The notes: generated by a model from the sequence alone, not told the origin. DNA of 58,320 nucleotides from Opitutaceae bacterium (GCA_016795565.1 JAEUGW010000012.1:1-58320); one strand, 5' to 3'. Counted from the stretch's first letter, positions 1 to 8,100 are shown. Numbers and translations are program-made.

Positions 1-221
1 TGCATCGCAATCTCGCCGCGTGGCCCGAACTCGACGTGGTGGACCGGGGATGAAGGGCGAGGTCTTCAGGTGGTGTAGGCGGGGTGCCCTAACCCTGCTG
101 GGCATATTGTGCGGTTTCCTGTGCAGGGTGAGGGCACCCCGCCTACACCAACTGAAGAAATCGCCCTTCATCCCCGGTCCACCACGTCGAGTTCGGGCCA
201 CTCGGCGAGCTTGCGATGCAG
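1..221. repeat. Large imperfect palindrome joining two convergent gene ends
   Basis: Bases 1-60 are the reverse complement of about 162-221 with only two mismatches. The pairing continues inwards, less perfectly, to about 107/115 through a GTAGGCGGGGTGCCC stem. The outer part includes the last 16 codons and stop of two convergent reading frames. The inner part is an intergenic palindrome that could act as a bidirectional terminator. The mirror symmetry is plainly visible. Whether it is a real inverted duplication or a fold-back artefact at a contig end cannot be decided from the window. Confidence 0.85.
3..53 (+). CDS. Partial: C-terminal end of a second NtrC-type regulator
   Basis: Only the last 16 codons lie in the window, reading HRNLAAWPELDVVDRG and a TGA stop. 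They match the C-terminus of the regulator encoded convergently at 168-1541 (HRKLAEWPELDVVDRG) except for two amino acid changes. This is the recognition-helix end of a Fis-type HTH. The rest of the gene is off the left edge. It may be a true paralogue, a gene-converted tail or an assembly fold-back. Confidence 0.5.
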   Translation, partial: HRNLAAWPELDVVDRG

Positions 222-1541
222 CGTGCGCCGGCTGATGCCGAGCAGCTTCGCCGCCTTCGTGCGATTGCCGCGGGCCTTCATCAGCGCCTCCTTGAGCAGG
301 CGCTTCTCGTTGTCCTCGACGGAATACGGGTTGGCGGGCGTGGCCGTGACCATCGCCACCGGCGGCGGCGCCTCGCCGCGGAACTTCGCCTCGAGGTCGA
401 ACTCGCTCAACTTGCCGCCGCGGCGGAGCACCACGGCGTTCTCGGCGAAATTTCGCAGCTCGCGGATGTTGCCCGGCCACGGGTAGGCCTGCAGGTGGCG
501 CATCGCGCCGGGCTCGACGGTCACCGGCTCATAGGCGTTCTCCTTCGAGTAAACCTTGATGAAGTGCTCCAGCAGCACCGGGATGTCGTCCGTCCGCTCG
601 CGCAGCGGCGGCGTGGTGATGCGCACGACGTTCAGCCGGAAAAACAGGTCCTCGCGGAACTTCCCCTCCTTCACCATCTGCTCGAGGTTGCGGTTGGTCG
701 CCGCCACGAGGCGTACGTCCACCGTCATCGTCTTCGAGCTGCCGATGCGCTCGAAGCTCTTCGTCTCGAGGAAGCGCAGGAGCTTCACCTGGATCTCCGG
801 GCCGATCTCGCCGATCTCATCCAGGAAAACCGTGCCGCCGTCGGCCGCCTCGAAGCGGCCCTCACGCCGCTCCGTCGCGCCGGTGAACGCCCCGCGCTCG
901 TGACCGAAGAGCTCGCTCTCCAGCAGTTGCGCCGGCAGCGCCGCGCAATGCACCGGCACGAACGGCGCGCGAGCCCGCGGGCTCGCCTGGTGGATGGCCT
1001 GCGCGATGAGCTCCTTGCCGGTGCCGGTCTCGCCCTCGATGAGGATGGTCGCCTTCGACGGCGCCACGAGCTTCACCCGCTCGATGACTTCCGCCAGCTT
1101 GGGCGAGTGGCCCACGATGCCCTCGACGTTGAACTTCTCGTCGAGGCGCTCGTGCAATTGCTTCACCTCGACCTCGAGAGTCTTGGTCTTGAGCGCGCGC
1201 TGAATCAGTATCTCCAGCCGCTCGATCTGCACGGGCTTGGTCAGAAAATCCACGGCCCCGCGCTTCATGGCCTCGACCGCCGAGTCGATGCTGCCGTAGG
1301 CCGTCATCATGATCACCGCCGGCTTGTTCGCGAGGGCGAGGGCCTTGTCGATGACCTTGAGGCCGCTTTTGCCCGGCATGCGGAGGTCGGTGACGATCAC
1401 CTCGAACTCCTGCGCATCCATCAGATTGAACGCCTCATCGGCACTCGCCGCCACCGAAACATCGTAGTGCTCCTGCAACGCCAGCTGGAGCCCCTCGCGG
1501 GTGTGCTTCTCGTCATCGACGATCAATACGCTCGGCACCAT
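168..1541 (-). CDS. Sigma-54-dependent response regulator, NtrC family
   Basis: A 457-residue transcription activator with three domains. Residues 1-118 form a receiver domain with acidic pocket DD at 9-10, phospho-acceptor Asp52 and Lys102. Residues about 140-375 form an AAA+ domain with Walker A GETGTGKE at 170-177, the sigma-54 contact loop GAFTGA at 217-222 and Walker B ending FLDE near 239-242. Residues about 426-450 are a Fis-type HTH (NRTKAAKLLGISRRTLHRKL). It should hydrolyse ATP to open RpoN promoters when phosphorylated. No kinase is adjacent; the PAS kinase at 6856-8034 is a possible partner. An AT-rich palindrome lies about 117 bases upstream of the start. The target genes are unknown. 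Confidence 0.95.
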   Translation of the reverse strand: MVPSVLIVDDEKHTREGLQLALQEHYDVSVAASADEAFNLMDAQEFEVIVTDLRMPGKSGLKVIDKALALANKPAVIMMTAYGSIDSAVEAMKRGAVDFLTKPVQIERLEILIQRALKTKTLEVEVKQLHERLDEKFNVEGIVGHSPKLAEVIERVKLVAPSKATILIEGETGTGKELIAQAIHQASPRARAPFVPVHCAALPAQLLESELFGHERGAFTGATERREGRFEAADGGTVFLDEIGEIGPEIQVKLLRFLETKSFERIGSSKTMTVDVRLVAATNRNLEQMVKEGKFREDLFFRLNVVRITTPPLRERTDDIPVLLEHFIKVYSKENAYEPVTVEPGAMRHLQAYPWPGNIRELRNFAENAVVLRRGGKLSEFDLEAKFRGEAPPPVAMVTATPANPYSVEDNEKRLLKEALMKARGNRTKAAKLLGISRRTLHRKLAEWPELDVVDRG

Positions 1542-1657
1542 GGCCGTATGAAGTCGCCCGCCTCCGCCCCGGTCAACGGGAAATGAGACGAGGTGACACA
1601 GCCCGCATCAACCTCTCACCCTACTCATCCCAGAAAAGTCAAAACCACCCTCTCGGT

Positions 1658-1684
1658 AATTTGTAATACAATGCGTTACAAATT
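1658..1684. promoter_or_regulatory. AT-rich palindrome, candidate operator (copy 1)
   Basis: AATTTGTAA, a 9-base centre TACAATGCG, then TTACAAATT: a perfect 9-base dyad in a GC-rich setting. The same core recurs in the same orientation at 2109-2137. This copy overlaps the stop codon of the small HTH gene and lies upstream of the sigma-54 regulator, so it could control that regulator. The shape resembles operators of small dimeric DNA-binding proteins. Function is inferred. Confidence 0.6.
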
Positions 1685-2104
1685 CCCAGGGTGCGCAGGC
1701 TTCCCCTTTTCCGGCGGGCGGCCGGGGCGAACCATCGGAACCAAGCAACCCCCGCGCTGGAAAAAGCCGAGCCAGCCGAGCAGCAACAAGGTGCGCTCGG
1801 CGTCGAGGCAAGCGGCCCCGGACTTGAGACAATCCTGCAAGCGCTGTCGCGGCAGCCCGAGCAGGCGCGCGAGTTGGGCCTTGCTGCCGCGCTTTCTCAG
1901 ATGCGGCCGGACTTGGCGCACGAGTTCGTTCCACAACGGCGTATCCGGTCCCGGCCGCAAGGTCCGCTGGGAGCACAACGGCCGCCGCGGAACCCGCGGC
2001 ATCCGCGCCCGGCGAACCGACTCAGCGGCCGCAGCGATCAAGTCTTCCACGAGGCGCAACGGCAATGGCGTCGGCCCGAACACCGCTTGGCGAAGGGTAG
2101 GCAT
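1676..2104 (-). CDS. Small putative HTH DNA-binding protein
   Basis: A 142-residue protein I do not recognise as a named family. Its middle part (about residues 56-105, PLWNELVRQVRPHLRKRGSK, then AQLARLLGLPRQRLQDCLKS and an AERTLLLLGWL helix) looks like an XRE-like helix-turn-helix: a QLARLLG helix, a short turn and a basic recognition helix. The C-terminal 35 residues are proline- and basic-rich. The gene is framed by two identical palindrome cores, one immediately upstream of the start and one containing the stop codon. This suggests autoregulation, and possibly control of the sigma-54 regulator gene downstream on the same strand. No good Shine-Dalgarno precedes the ATG, so the start is uncertain. 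Confidence 0.55.
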   Translation of the reverse strand: MPTLRQAVFGPTPLPLRLVEDLIAAAAESVRRARMPRVPRRPLCSQRTLRPGPDTPLWNELVRQVRPHLRKRGSKAQLARLLGLPRQRLQDCLKSGAACLDAERTLLLLGWLGFFQRGGCLVPMVRPGRPPEKGKPAHPGNL

Positions 2105-2108
2105 GAGG

Positions 2109-2137
2109 AAATATGTAATACAATGCGTTACATATTT
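2109..2137. promoter_or_regulatory. AT-rich palindrome, candidate operator (copy 2)
   Basis: AAATATGTAA, centre TACAATGCG, then TTACATATTT: a 10-base dyad beginning 5 bases upstream of the HTH gene's start codon. It shares the 19-base core TGTAATACAATGCGTTACA with 1658-1684. The asymmetric centre is identical and in direct orientation. The position suits autorepression. The same geometry would also fit recombination sites flanking a small mobile unit. Confidence 0.6.
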
Positions 2138-2352
2138 CCACCCATGTTTTTCGCCTCCTCCCGTCGTTCAGTGTCCAAGCCGGCCCTGCTTCGCAGGATT
2201 GCGCCGTTGCCAAACGCGAGCCCCTGCTCTTGCCTATCCAGCATCGGCCCAGCCGTCATACCCGGTGAGGCCGACTAACACAGATCGCCGAAGATAAGAT
2301 TAGAAGGCCCTGCTGAAAGCCTTCGAGCTGGCGCGGCTTATTCCTCTCTCCC

Positions 2353-2856
2353 TCAATCTGCCAGCCGGATGAGGTCGGAACCGTCCAACAGCAGCTTCAC
2401 TGCGGCCTGCAAGCCGGCGGCGTCGTCGGCGTCGAAGCGGGCGAGGTGCGGGCTGTCGAGATCCAGCACGCCGAACAGGCGGCCGTCCTTGATGAGCGGC
2501 ACGACGATCTCCGAGCGCGAGGCGTGGTCGCAGGCGATGTGGCCGGGAAATTTCTCCACATCGGGCACGATGATGGTCTCGCGCTGCTGCGCGGCCGTGC
2601 CGCAGACGCCCTTGCCGAGCGGGATGCGGATGCAAGCCACCTTCCCTTGGAACGGCCCGAGCACCAACCCGCCGTCGCGCAGGAAATAAAACCCGGCCCA
2701 GTTCAGCCCCGGCAGAGCCTGAAAGAGCAGCGCCGCCATGTTCGCCGTGTTGGCGAGGCCGTCGCGCTCTCCGGCCAGCACCGCCGCCAGCTGGGCGTGC
2801 ATGACGCGGTAGGCTTCGGGCTTCGGCAGGCCGGCGGTGGAGGTGAGTTCGTGCAT
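2353..2856 (-). CDS. Free methionine-(R)-sulfoxide reductase, GAF domain
   Basis: A compact GAF-domain enzyme of about 167 residues that reduces free L-methionine-(R)-sulfoxide in the cytosol, part of oxidative damage repair. Family signatures are present: NWAGFYFL, then VACIRIPLGKGVCGTAA and HIACDHASRSE, which carry the three conserved cysteines of the fRMsr family, followed by SEIVVPL and GVLDLDSP. The start MHELTS at 2856 gives the usual family length. An in-frame ATG 12 codons upstream adds MPPTRSWFLSSA, which the family lacks. The gene stands alone between repeats. Confidence 0.9.
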   Translation of the reverse strand: MHELTSTAGLPKPEAYRVMHAQLAAVLAGERDGLANTANMAALLFQALPGLNWAGFYFLRDGGLVLGPFQGKVACIRIPLGKGVCGTAAQQRETIIVPDVEKFPGHIACDHASRSEIVVPLIKDGRLFGVLDLDSPHLARFDADDAAGLQAAVKLLLDGSDLIRLAD

Positions 2857-2905
2857 GGCCGAGGAAAGGAACCAGGATCGCGTCGGCGGCAACCGCGGAA
2901 TTCTT

Positions 2906-3008
2906 AAGGTGGAACCTGCCCTCCGCGCAGGTTGGCTGGAACGTTCACCGGTGGCCCCGGTTCCATCCGCCTGTCCTGAAAACCCGGCCAGAGGCCGGGT
3001 TCCACCTT
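2906..3008. repeat. Intergenic palindrome
   Basis: Outer arms AAGGTGGAACC (2906-2916) and GGTTCCACCTT (2998-3008) are a perfect 11-base inverted repeat. Inside are further short stems such as ACCCGGCCAGAGGCCGGGT. It ends on the first base of the stop codon of the amidohydrolase at 3008. It lies in the gap between two minus-strand genes and could terminate or stabilise transcripts. Confidence 0.7.
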
Positions 3009-3859
3009 CAGATCCGGTAAAACGCCTCGGCGTTGGTCACGTAGAGTTTGCGCAACTGGTCCGGCGCGGCGCCCTTGAGCGCCACATCGAGCGTGTCCAC
3101 CCAGCGGGGATAGTCGCTCGCCTGCGTCGCGACCGGCCAGTCGCCGCCGAACATCACGCGGTCGAAGCCGAAGCAGGCGATGACATGATCGATATACGGC
3201 TGCAGGTCCGCCGGGGTCCAGTTCGCGTGGTCGGCCTCGGTCACGAGGCCCGACAGCTTGCAGTGGACGTTGGGCAGCGCGGCGAGTTCCTTCAGCTCCG
3301 CGCGCCAGGGATCGAGGCGGCCGGACTTGATGTCGGGCTTGCCGATGTGGTCGAGGACGAAGCTCACCTCCTCGCACTGCCGCACGAGCTTGATGGTGTT
3401 GGCGAGCTGGGTGTGGTTGATGCAGAGATCAAAGCTCAACCCGTAGGCCGGCAACAGTTGCACCCCGCGCACGAAATCCGGGCGCAGGCAGAATTCCTGG
3501 TCGGGCTCAAACTGGATGATGCGGCGGATGCCTTTGATCAGCGGGTTGGCCGCGAGGTGGGCGAGCGCGGCCTCGGCGGCGATGCCTTTCTCCAGCGGCG
3601 CCCACGGCACGATGCCGCGGATGCGCGGGTCGGCGGCGGCGACCTCCGTCACCCAATCGGCCTCCTGCTGAAACTGGGCGAAGTCGCACTCGCACTGGAG
3701 GAACACCATCTTGGCCACCGCCACGGGGCCGCACGCGCGGCGGTAGTCCCCGATGAGGTGGTTTTTGTTCAGCAGCGGCACGTTCGCCAGCCACGGGTAG
3801 AGCAGGCGGTCGAGGTCCCAAATGTGCAGGTGGGTGTCAACGATGGGGAAGTTTGGCAT
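3008..3859 (-). CDS. Amidohydrolase-2 family lactonase-like hydrolase
   Basis: 283 residues starting MPNFPIVDTHLHIWD, with the HxH metal motif at the first strand of a TIM barrel, a central FVLDHIGKP motif and VMFGGDWPV near the end carrying the conserved Asp. This is the COG3618 type, which includes L-fuconolactonase and L-rhamnono-lactonase. It probably opens a sugar lactone. Its neighbours upstream are an SDR (12-base gap) and a zinc alcohol dehydrogenase, all on the same strand, consistent with a non-phosphorylating deoxyhexose oxidation pathway. The exact sugar cannot be told from sequence. Confidence 0.85.
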   Translation of the reverse strand: MPNFPIVDTHLHIWDLDRLLYPWLANVPLLNKNHLIGDYRRACGPVAVAKMVFLQCECDFAQFQQEADWVTEVAAADPRIRGIVPWAPLEKGIAAEAALAHLAANPLIKGIRRIIQFEPDQEFCLRPDFVRGVQLLPAYGLSFDLCINHTQLANTIKLVRQCEEVSFVLDHIGKPDIKSGRLDPWRAELKELAALPNVHCKLSGLVTEADHANWTPADLQPYIDHVIACFGFDRVMFGGDWPVATQASDYPRWVDTLDVALKGAAPDQLRKLYVTNAEAFYRI

Positions 3860-3871
3860 GGTCGGAGTAAT

Positions 3872-4693
3872 TCAGCGGCTGCCGGCGATCTTGGTGTTCT
3901 GGCCGAGGCCCTCGGGGCCGAGGCCGTTGTAGCCGCCGTCCACCGGGAGGTCCGTGCCGGTGATGAACGACGCATCGTCGCTCAGCAGAAACAGCACGGG
4001 GCCGGCAATCTCCACCGGGTGGCCCATCCGCGCCAGCATGTGAAACTGGCCCCACACCGGGTCGTAGGCGGCGCGGTCGCCGCCGGCGGCCTTGTCCACC
4101 TCGCGCGTCCAGATCCAGCCGGGGCTGACGCTGTTGACGCGGATATGGTGCGGCGCGAGGTCGAGCGCGGCACAGCGCGTGAACTGCGCCACGGCGCCCT
4201 TCGCCATGTTGTAGGTCCAGCGGTTCGGCTGGGCGACCCAGGCCGAGATACTTGAGACATTGACGACGGCACCGCCGCCCGACGCCTTCATCACCTCGGC
4301 CGCGAGCTGGGTGAGGCGGGCAAAGGCGAAGGGGCCGACGTTGAAGCTGCGGAGGAAATCCTCGCGCGTGGCGTCGAGGCCCTTCGCCACGAACGAAAAG
4401 GCGTTGTTCACCAGGTAGTCCAGCCGGCCGTGCTGCTCCCGCGCCGCCGCCACGAGGGTCGCGCAGAATTTCTCGTCGGCGAGGTCCCCCGCCACGATGA
4501 GCGGGGCGAAGCCCGCCGCGGCAAACGCGCGCCGGCCGTCCTCCGCGTCGGCCGGCAGGCCGCTGACGACCACCGCCGCGCCCTCGCGCAGCAATTCGAG
4601 GGCGATGGCGTGGCCGATGCCGTGCGTGCCGCCGGTGACAAGCGCGACCTTGCCGGTGAAACGGTCGGTGAGTGGAGTGCGGGTGGGAGTCAT
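3872..4693 (-). CDS. Short-chain dehydrogenase/reductase (SDR)
   Basis: 273 residues with a classical SDR Rossmann fold. The cofactor motif TGGTHGIG is near residues 20-27, NNAFS follows strand 4, the catalytic serine is in NVSSIS, and YNMAK gives the YxxxK pair. The motif PVDGGYNGLG is near the C-terminus. It likely oxidises a sugar or sugar acid with NAD(P), for example as an L-fucose/L-rhamnose dehydrogenase or a 2-keto-3-deoxy-sugar acid dehydrogenase. It precedes the lactonase by 12 bases and is probably cotranscribed with it. The substrate is inferred only from the neighbourhood. Confidence 0.88.
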   Translation of the reverse strand: MTPTRTPLTDRFTGKVALVTGGTHGIGHAIALELLREGAAVVVSGLPADAEDGRRAFAAAGFAPLIVAGDLADEKFCATLVAAAREQHGRLDYLVNNAFSFVAKGLDATREDFLRSFNVGPFAFARLTQLAAEVMKASGGGAVVNVSSISAWVAQPNRWTYNMAKGAVAQFTRCAALDLAPHHIRVNSVSPGWIWTREVDKAAGGDRAAYDPVWGQFHMLARMGHPVEIAGPVLFLLSDDASFITGTDLPVDGGYNGLGPEGLGQNTKIAGSR

Positions 4694-4714
4694 GGCAGAA
4701 AAGTCAGGATGGGA

Positions 4715-4797
4715 TTAACCGCAAAACACACGGAACACACAGAAGGGACGCCCGATCCAGAGTCTTCATTTCTGTGGGTTCCGGGTATTCCGTGGTG
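4715..4797. repeat. Word-type inverted repeat (TTCCGTG family)
   Basis: Left arm 4715-4744 (CCGCAAAACACACGGAACAC and flanks) pairs imperfectly with right arm 4770-4797, made of repeated TTCCGTG/TTCCGGG words. Half-copies of the same right arm recur at 24872-24903 and 44892-44922. It lies between the ADH and SDR genes. Confidence 0.75.
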
Positions 4798-4811
4798 ACT
4801 GTTCGGTTTGT

Positions 4812-5828
4812 TCACGGGCAGAGCACAGCCTTGATATCGGAGCCCTTGGCGGCGAGCATGCGTTGGAAGGCCTCGACCCCCGCCGACAGCGGGAAGGATT
4901 GCACCCAGGACAGGGCGTCCACCTTGCCCGAGGCCATCAGTTCGAGGGCGAGCCGCAGTTCATCAAGCTTGGCGGCGTAGGTGCCGAGCACCTGCTTCTC
5001 CGGCAGCGTGATGCCGTAGGTGTCGAGCGTGACGGTGTTCCCGTGCAGGCCGATCCAGACGGTGGCGCCGCCGGCGCGCAGGGCGTCGAGCGAGGTCTGC
5101 TTCGTGAGCGCGGAGCCGACCGCGTCAACCGTGAGATCCGCGCCTTCGCCGCCGGTTTCCGCGGCCACGATTTTGACCAGGTCCTCCTCCCGCGGGTTGA
5201 CGATGCGGGCCGCGCCGAGTTTTCGGGCCACGGCAAGACGCTCGGGGCTCAGGTCGGCCACGATCACCCGCGCGCCCCGCACCACCTGCAAGGCCTGCTG
5301 GCAGAAGAGCCCGATCGGGCCCGCGCCGATCACGAGGGCGGTCGCCACCGGGAGATGCCGGGTGAGATTGGCCACATGCAGGCCGTTGGCCATCGGCTCG
5401 GCCAGCGCGGCGGCGGCGGCCGGAAGATGCTCCGGCCAGGGCAGGAGGCAGCGCGCCGGGACGTTCACGAATTCCGCAAAGGCTCCCGGCCGGTGCATGC
5501 CGAAGATCTGCCGGTCCGCGCACAGATGGGTGTCACCCCGGGCGCAGCGCACGCAACGGCCGCAGGGCACGAGGGAATTGCTGACCACGCGCACCCCGGT
5601 CCGCCACTCCCGCACCTCGCCGCCAACCTCGGCGATGGTGCCGCAGAACTCATGCCCCATCACCAACGGCGGCGGGCGGCGCGGGCTGCGCATGGCGAAG
5701 GACTCGAGCTCGCTGCCGCAGATGCCGCAGGCTGCGACCCGCAGGCGCACCTCGTCGGGGCGCAGCGGAAGCAAATCCGCCTCGCCAATTTCCAGCCGTC
5801 CAAACTGAGGATAACGCAGGGCACGCAT
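4812..5828 (-). CDS. Zinc-dependent alcohol dehydrogenase, MDR family
   Basis: 338 residues with MDR zinc-enzyme motifs: catalytic-zinc CGICGSE near 33-39, GHEF, a structural-zinc cysteine cluster CGRCVRCARGDTHLC, and the NAD-binding VIGAGPIGLF. It resembles threonine/sorbitol/galactitol dehydrogenases and should oxidise a polyol or sugar alcohol with NAD. The start MRALRYPQFG was chosen because it matches the family N-terminus; the open frame upstream is basic, low-complexity and unlike the family. It heads the same-strand set with the SDR and lactonase, separated by a word-type repeat. Confidence 0.9.
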   Translation of the reverse strand: MRALRYPQFGRLEIGEADLLPLRPDEVRLRVAACGICGSELESFAMRSPRRPPPLVMGHEFCGTIAEVGGEVREWRTGVRVVSNSLVPCGRCVRCARGDTHLCADRQIFGMHRPGAFAEFVNVPARCLLPWPEHLPAAAAALAEPMANGLHVANLTRHLPVATALVIGAGPIGLFCQQALQVVRGARVIVADLSPERLAVARKLGAARIVNPREEDLVKIVAAETGGEGADLTVDAVGSALTKQTSLDALRAGGATVWIGLHGNTVTLDTYGITLPEKQVLGTYAAKLDELRLALELMASGKVDALSWVQSFPLSAGVEAFQRMLAAKGSDIKAVLCP

Positions 5829-5926
5829 GAGACGGCCATTCGGTGCCTTCCGCAAAATGTGAAAGCAAGGGCGAATGCCTTGAAATTTCAGTCGCCCCGC
5901 CGCGCTCGCCGCGCCAGATTTGCGCC

Positions 5927-6538
5927 ATGCCCACCAGGAAGGACGCCCGTATCGACGCCTACATCGCCAAGGCCGCGCCGTTTGCCCGACCAATCCTCCA
6001 ACACCTGCGCAAGCTCACGCACCAGGCCTGCCCCGACATCGCGGAGGACATCAAGTGGGGCATGCCCTCGTTCCAGTATCGGGGAAAAATCCTGTGCGGC
6101 TTCGCGGCGTTCAAGGCGCACGCGACCTTTGGCTTCTGGCACCAAGGCATGGAAAAATTGCTGAAGAAGGAGCTCGGCCCATTGGACGATGCCATGGGCC
6201 TGCTGGGCAAAATCTCGAGCCTCGACGACCTGCCCGCCGACAAGGTCATGCTGCGCTATCTCAAGACGGCCGTCGCGCTCCACGACTCCGGCGCCGCCGC
6301 GCGTCCGAAATCCAAGGCCCGCCCCGAGCTACCCGCGCCCGCCGACCTCGCTGACGCGCTCAAGCGCAGCAAGCAGGCGGCGGCCACCTGGGCCGGCTTC
6401 TCCCCGGGCCGCCGCCGGGAATACATTGAATGGATCACCGAGGCCAAGCGGCCCGAGACGCGCGAGTCGCGCCTGCTCACGACCATCGAATGGGTGGCCG
6501 AGGGCAAGACCCGCCACTGGAAATACCAGAATTGCTGA
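5927..6538 (+). CDS. YdeI/OmdA-type DUF1801 protein
   Basis: 203 residues. The first half is a DUF1801 domain ([20 protein letters not shown], then FGFWHQGM). The second half has a short helical OmdA-like motif ([20 protein letters not shown] and [13 protein letters not shown]). This is the YdeI family, linked in the literature to antimicrobial-peptide tolerance in some bacteria, with unclear chemistry. The start [10 protein letters not shown] fits the family; a longer frame upstream lacks similarity. It is divergent from the dehydrogenase at 5828, with 98 bases between. Confidence 0.88.
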   Translation: MPTRKDARIDAYIAKAAPFARPILQHLRKLTHQACPDIAEDIKWGMPSFQYRGKILCGFAAFKAHATFGFWHQGMEKLLKKELGPLDDAMGLLGKISSLDDLPADKVMLRYLKTAVALHDSGAAARPKSKARPELPAPADLADALKRSKQAAATWAGFSPGRRREYIEWITEAKRPETRESRLLTTIEWVAEGKTRHWKYQNC

Positions 6539-6545
6539 GCGGCTC

Positions 6546-6764
6546 ATGCATGCCTCGAAAGATCCCCTGCACGGCATCACCCTGGAGAAAATCCTAGAGG
6601 CGCTCGTCGCCCACCACGGCTGGCACGGCCTCGCGGCGCGGGTCGAGATCCGCTGCTTCATGTTCGACCCGAGCATCACCTCCTCGCTGAAGTTCCTGCG
6701 CCGCACGCCCTGGGCGCGCGCCAAGGTCGAGCAGCTTTATCGGGAGTTGGTGCGACAGTCGTAA
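6546..6764 (+). CDS. VF530 family (DUF2132) small DNA-binding protein
   Basis: A 72-residue protein ([20 protein letters not shown], later [20 protein letters not shown] and [11 protein letters not shown]). These are the signatures of the VF530/DUF2132 family, small helical proteins with a SAP-like fold that includes a conserved pocket with a Trp. It follows the YdeI-like gene by 7 bases and is probably cotranscribed. Its stop codon lies at the edge of a word-type palindrome. The function of the family is poorly known. Confidence 0.9.
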   Translation: MHASKDPLHGITLEKILEALVAHHGWHGLAARVEIRCFMFDPSITSSLKFLRRTPWARAKVEQLYRELVRQS

Positions 6765-6848
6765 TATCGTTCTCGTTCTCTTACTCTTTCTCGTTCTCTC
6801 GGGTTTCAGGCACGAGAATGAGAACGAGTAAGAGAACGAGAACGATTA
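6762..6848. repeat. Word-type inverted repeat (GAGAACGAG family)
   Basis: The left arm is built of CGTTCTC/TTACTC words (6767-6798). The right arm is its reverse complement, GAGAACGAGTAAGAGAACGA and flanks (6814-6846). The loop is about 15 bases. It fills the gap between the convergent VF530 gene and histidine kinase. It could act as a two-way terminator, although no clear U tract follows. Confidence 0.85.
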
Positions 6849-6855
6849 TGCCCTC

Positions 6856-8034
6856 TCACGCCCCCGGCAGCATACGCACGCGGCGGTGCTTCTGGGGAAA
6901 CCGCAGAGTCACGACGGTGCCGACGCCCTCCTTGCTCTCGATGCCGATGTGGCCGCCATGGTCGCGCATGATGCGTTGCACGATCATCAGGCCGAGGCCG
7001 TGACCGCCCGTCTTGGTCGTGTGGTAGGGCGAGAAAAGCTTCGCCAGATCCTCGGTCTTGATGCCGGCCCCGGTGTCGGCGAGGCGGACGAACACCGAGT
7101 CATCGTCCGCGCGCACGCGGATGGCCAGCTTGCCGCCGGCGGGCATCGCCTCCATCGCGTTCTTCACGAGGTTGAAGAAAACCTGCTTGAGCTGGTTGCG
7201 GTCGGCCATGATCAGCGGCGTGCTGGCCGGCAGGTCGGCCTCGACCGTCAGGTCGCGATCGGCGAGTTCCCGGCCTTGGAAGCGCAGCACGTCCTCGATG
7301 ATCTCGACCACGTTCAGCTCCGCGAGGTCGGGTGGCCGCGGCCGGATGGCCTCGAGGAAGTTGCGAATGATGCCGTCGAGCCGGGTGACCTCGTCCTGGC
7401 AGATCCGGATGGAGTCGCCGAGAGCGTCGGCCTCCTTCGAGGCCTTCAGCTTCTTCAGCTTCCGCTCGATGAGCTGGAGGTGGATGGTGAGCGAGTTGAG
7501 CGGATTGCCCAGCTCGTGGGCGACGCCGGCCGCGAGCAGGAGGATGGACGATATCTTCTCGTTCTCGATCAGCTCCTCGGTGGAGCGTTTCTCGGTGGTG
7601 ATGTCGGTGAGGATGATGGCCGAGCGCGGCGCCCCGCCCTCCCCCTCGCTGAACGGCACCATGTAGAGCCGCACGACGCGCGGCGCCGGATAGGTCAGCT
7701 CAAACTCGCGCGTGACCACGGGCCCGCCGGCGGGCTTGCCGTTCGGGGTCGTGCCCTCGAGCGACGCTCGCAGGCCGGGCACCAGCCGCCAGAGCGTCTT
7801 TTCCGCGCCGGCCTCATCCTGGAAGCCGATGAGTCGCGCCGCCGCGCCGTTGGCGTAGTCGATCTCGCCGCCCTCGGTGATGACGAGCACGCCCTCCTGG
7901 AGGGTGTTGAAGACGGTGTCGAGCAGCGCGCGCTCGCGGGCCAGCCGCTGCACAAGCGTCCGCAGGCCGGCGGCGTCGAGCCGGTCGAGGCGGTCGAGCA
8001 CCTTGTCGAGCGAGCTGGGTTTCTTGGCGGCCAT
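6856..8034 (-). CDS. PAS-domain sensor histidine kinase, NtrB/AtoS-like
   Basis: 392 residues, apparently soluble. An N-terminal helical segment is followed by a PAS-like domain (about 36-150, LDTVFNTLQEGVLVITEGGE), then HisKA with AAGVAHELGNPLNSL, phospho-acceptor His173. The HATPase domain has an N box (FFNLVKNAMEAMPAGG), DTGAGI and a GHGLGL lid. Kinases of this type normally pair with sigma-54 regulators, so the regulator at 168-1541 is a candidate partner although 5 kb away. The start MAAKKPSS avoids an upstream extension that runs through palindromic repeats. Confidence 0.9.
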   Translation of the reverse strand: MAAKKPSSLDKVLDRLDRLDAAGLRTLVQRLARERALLDTVFNTLQEGVLVITEGGEIDYANGAAARLIGFQDEAGAEKTLWRLVPGLRASLEGTTPNGKPAGGPVVTREFELTYPAPRVVRLYMVPFSEGEGGAPRSAIILTDITTEKRSTEELIENEKISSILLLAAGVAHELGNPLNSLTIHLQLIERKLKKLKASKEADALGDSIRICQDEVTRLDGIIRNFLEAIRPRPPDLAELNVVEIIEDVLRFQGRELADRDLTVEADLPASTPLIMADRNQLKQVFFNLVKNAMEAMPAGGKLAIRVRADDDSVFVRLADTGAGIKTEDLAKLFSPYHTTKTGGHGLGLMIVQRIMRDHGGHIGIESKEGVGTVVTLRFPQKHRRVRMLPGA

Positions 8035-8100
8035 GCGGGCCCAGTTGGCCAAAGGATGGGACGCGCTGCAATGCAATCCTCCTGCCGGTCGGTTCTGCGT

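Noticed and set aside
2022..2213. Minus-strand frame containing ICNALYYIFPH overlapping the HTH gene
   Set aside because: It crosses the palindrome and the HTH gene in another frame and shows no domain features.
5843..5926. N-terminal extension of the YdeI-like protein
   Set aside because: MPSAKCESKGECLEISVAPP is not family-like; [10 protein letters not shown] at 5927 fits the conserved start.
168..8034. Histidine kinase and sigma-54 regulator as a proven two-component pair
   Set aside because: They are 5 kb apart with unrelated genes between; pairing is only suggested by type and not asserted.
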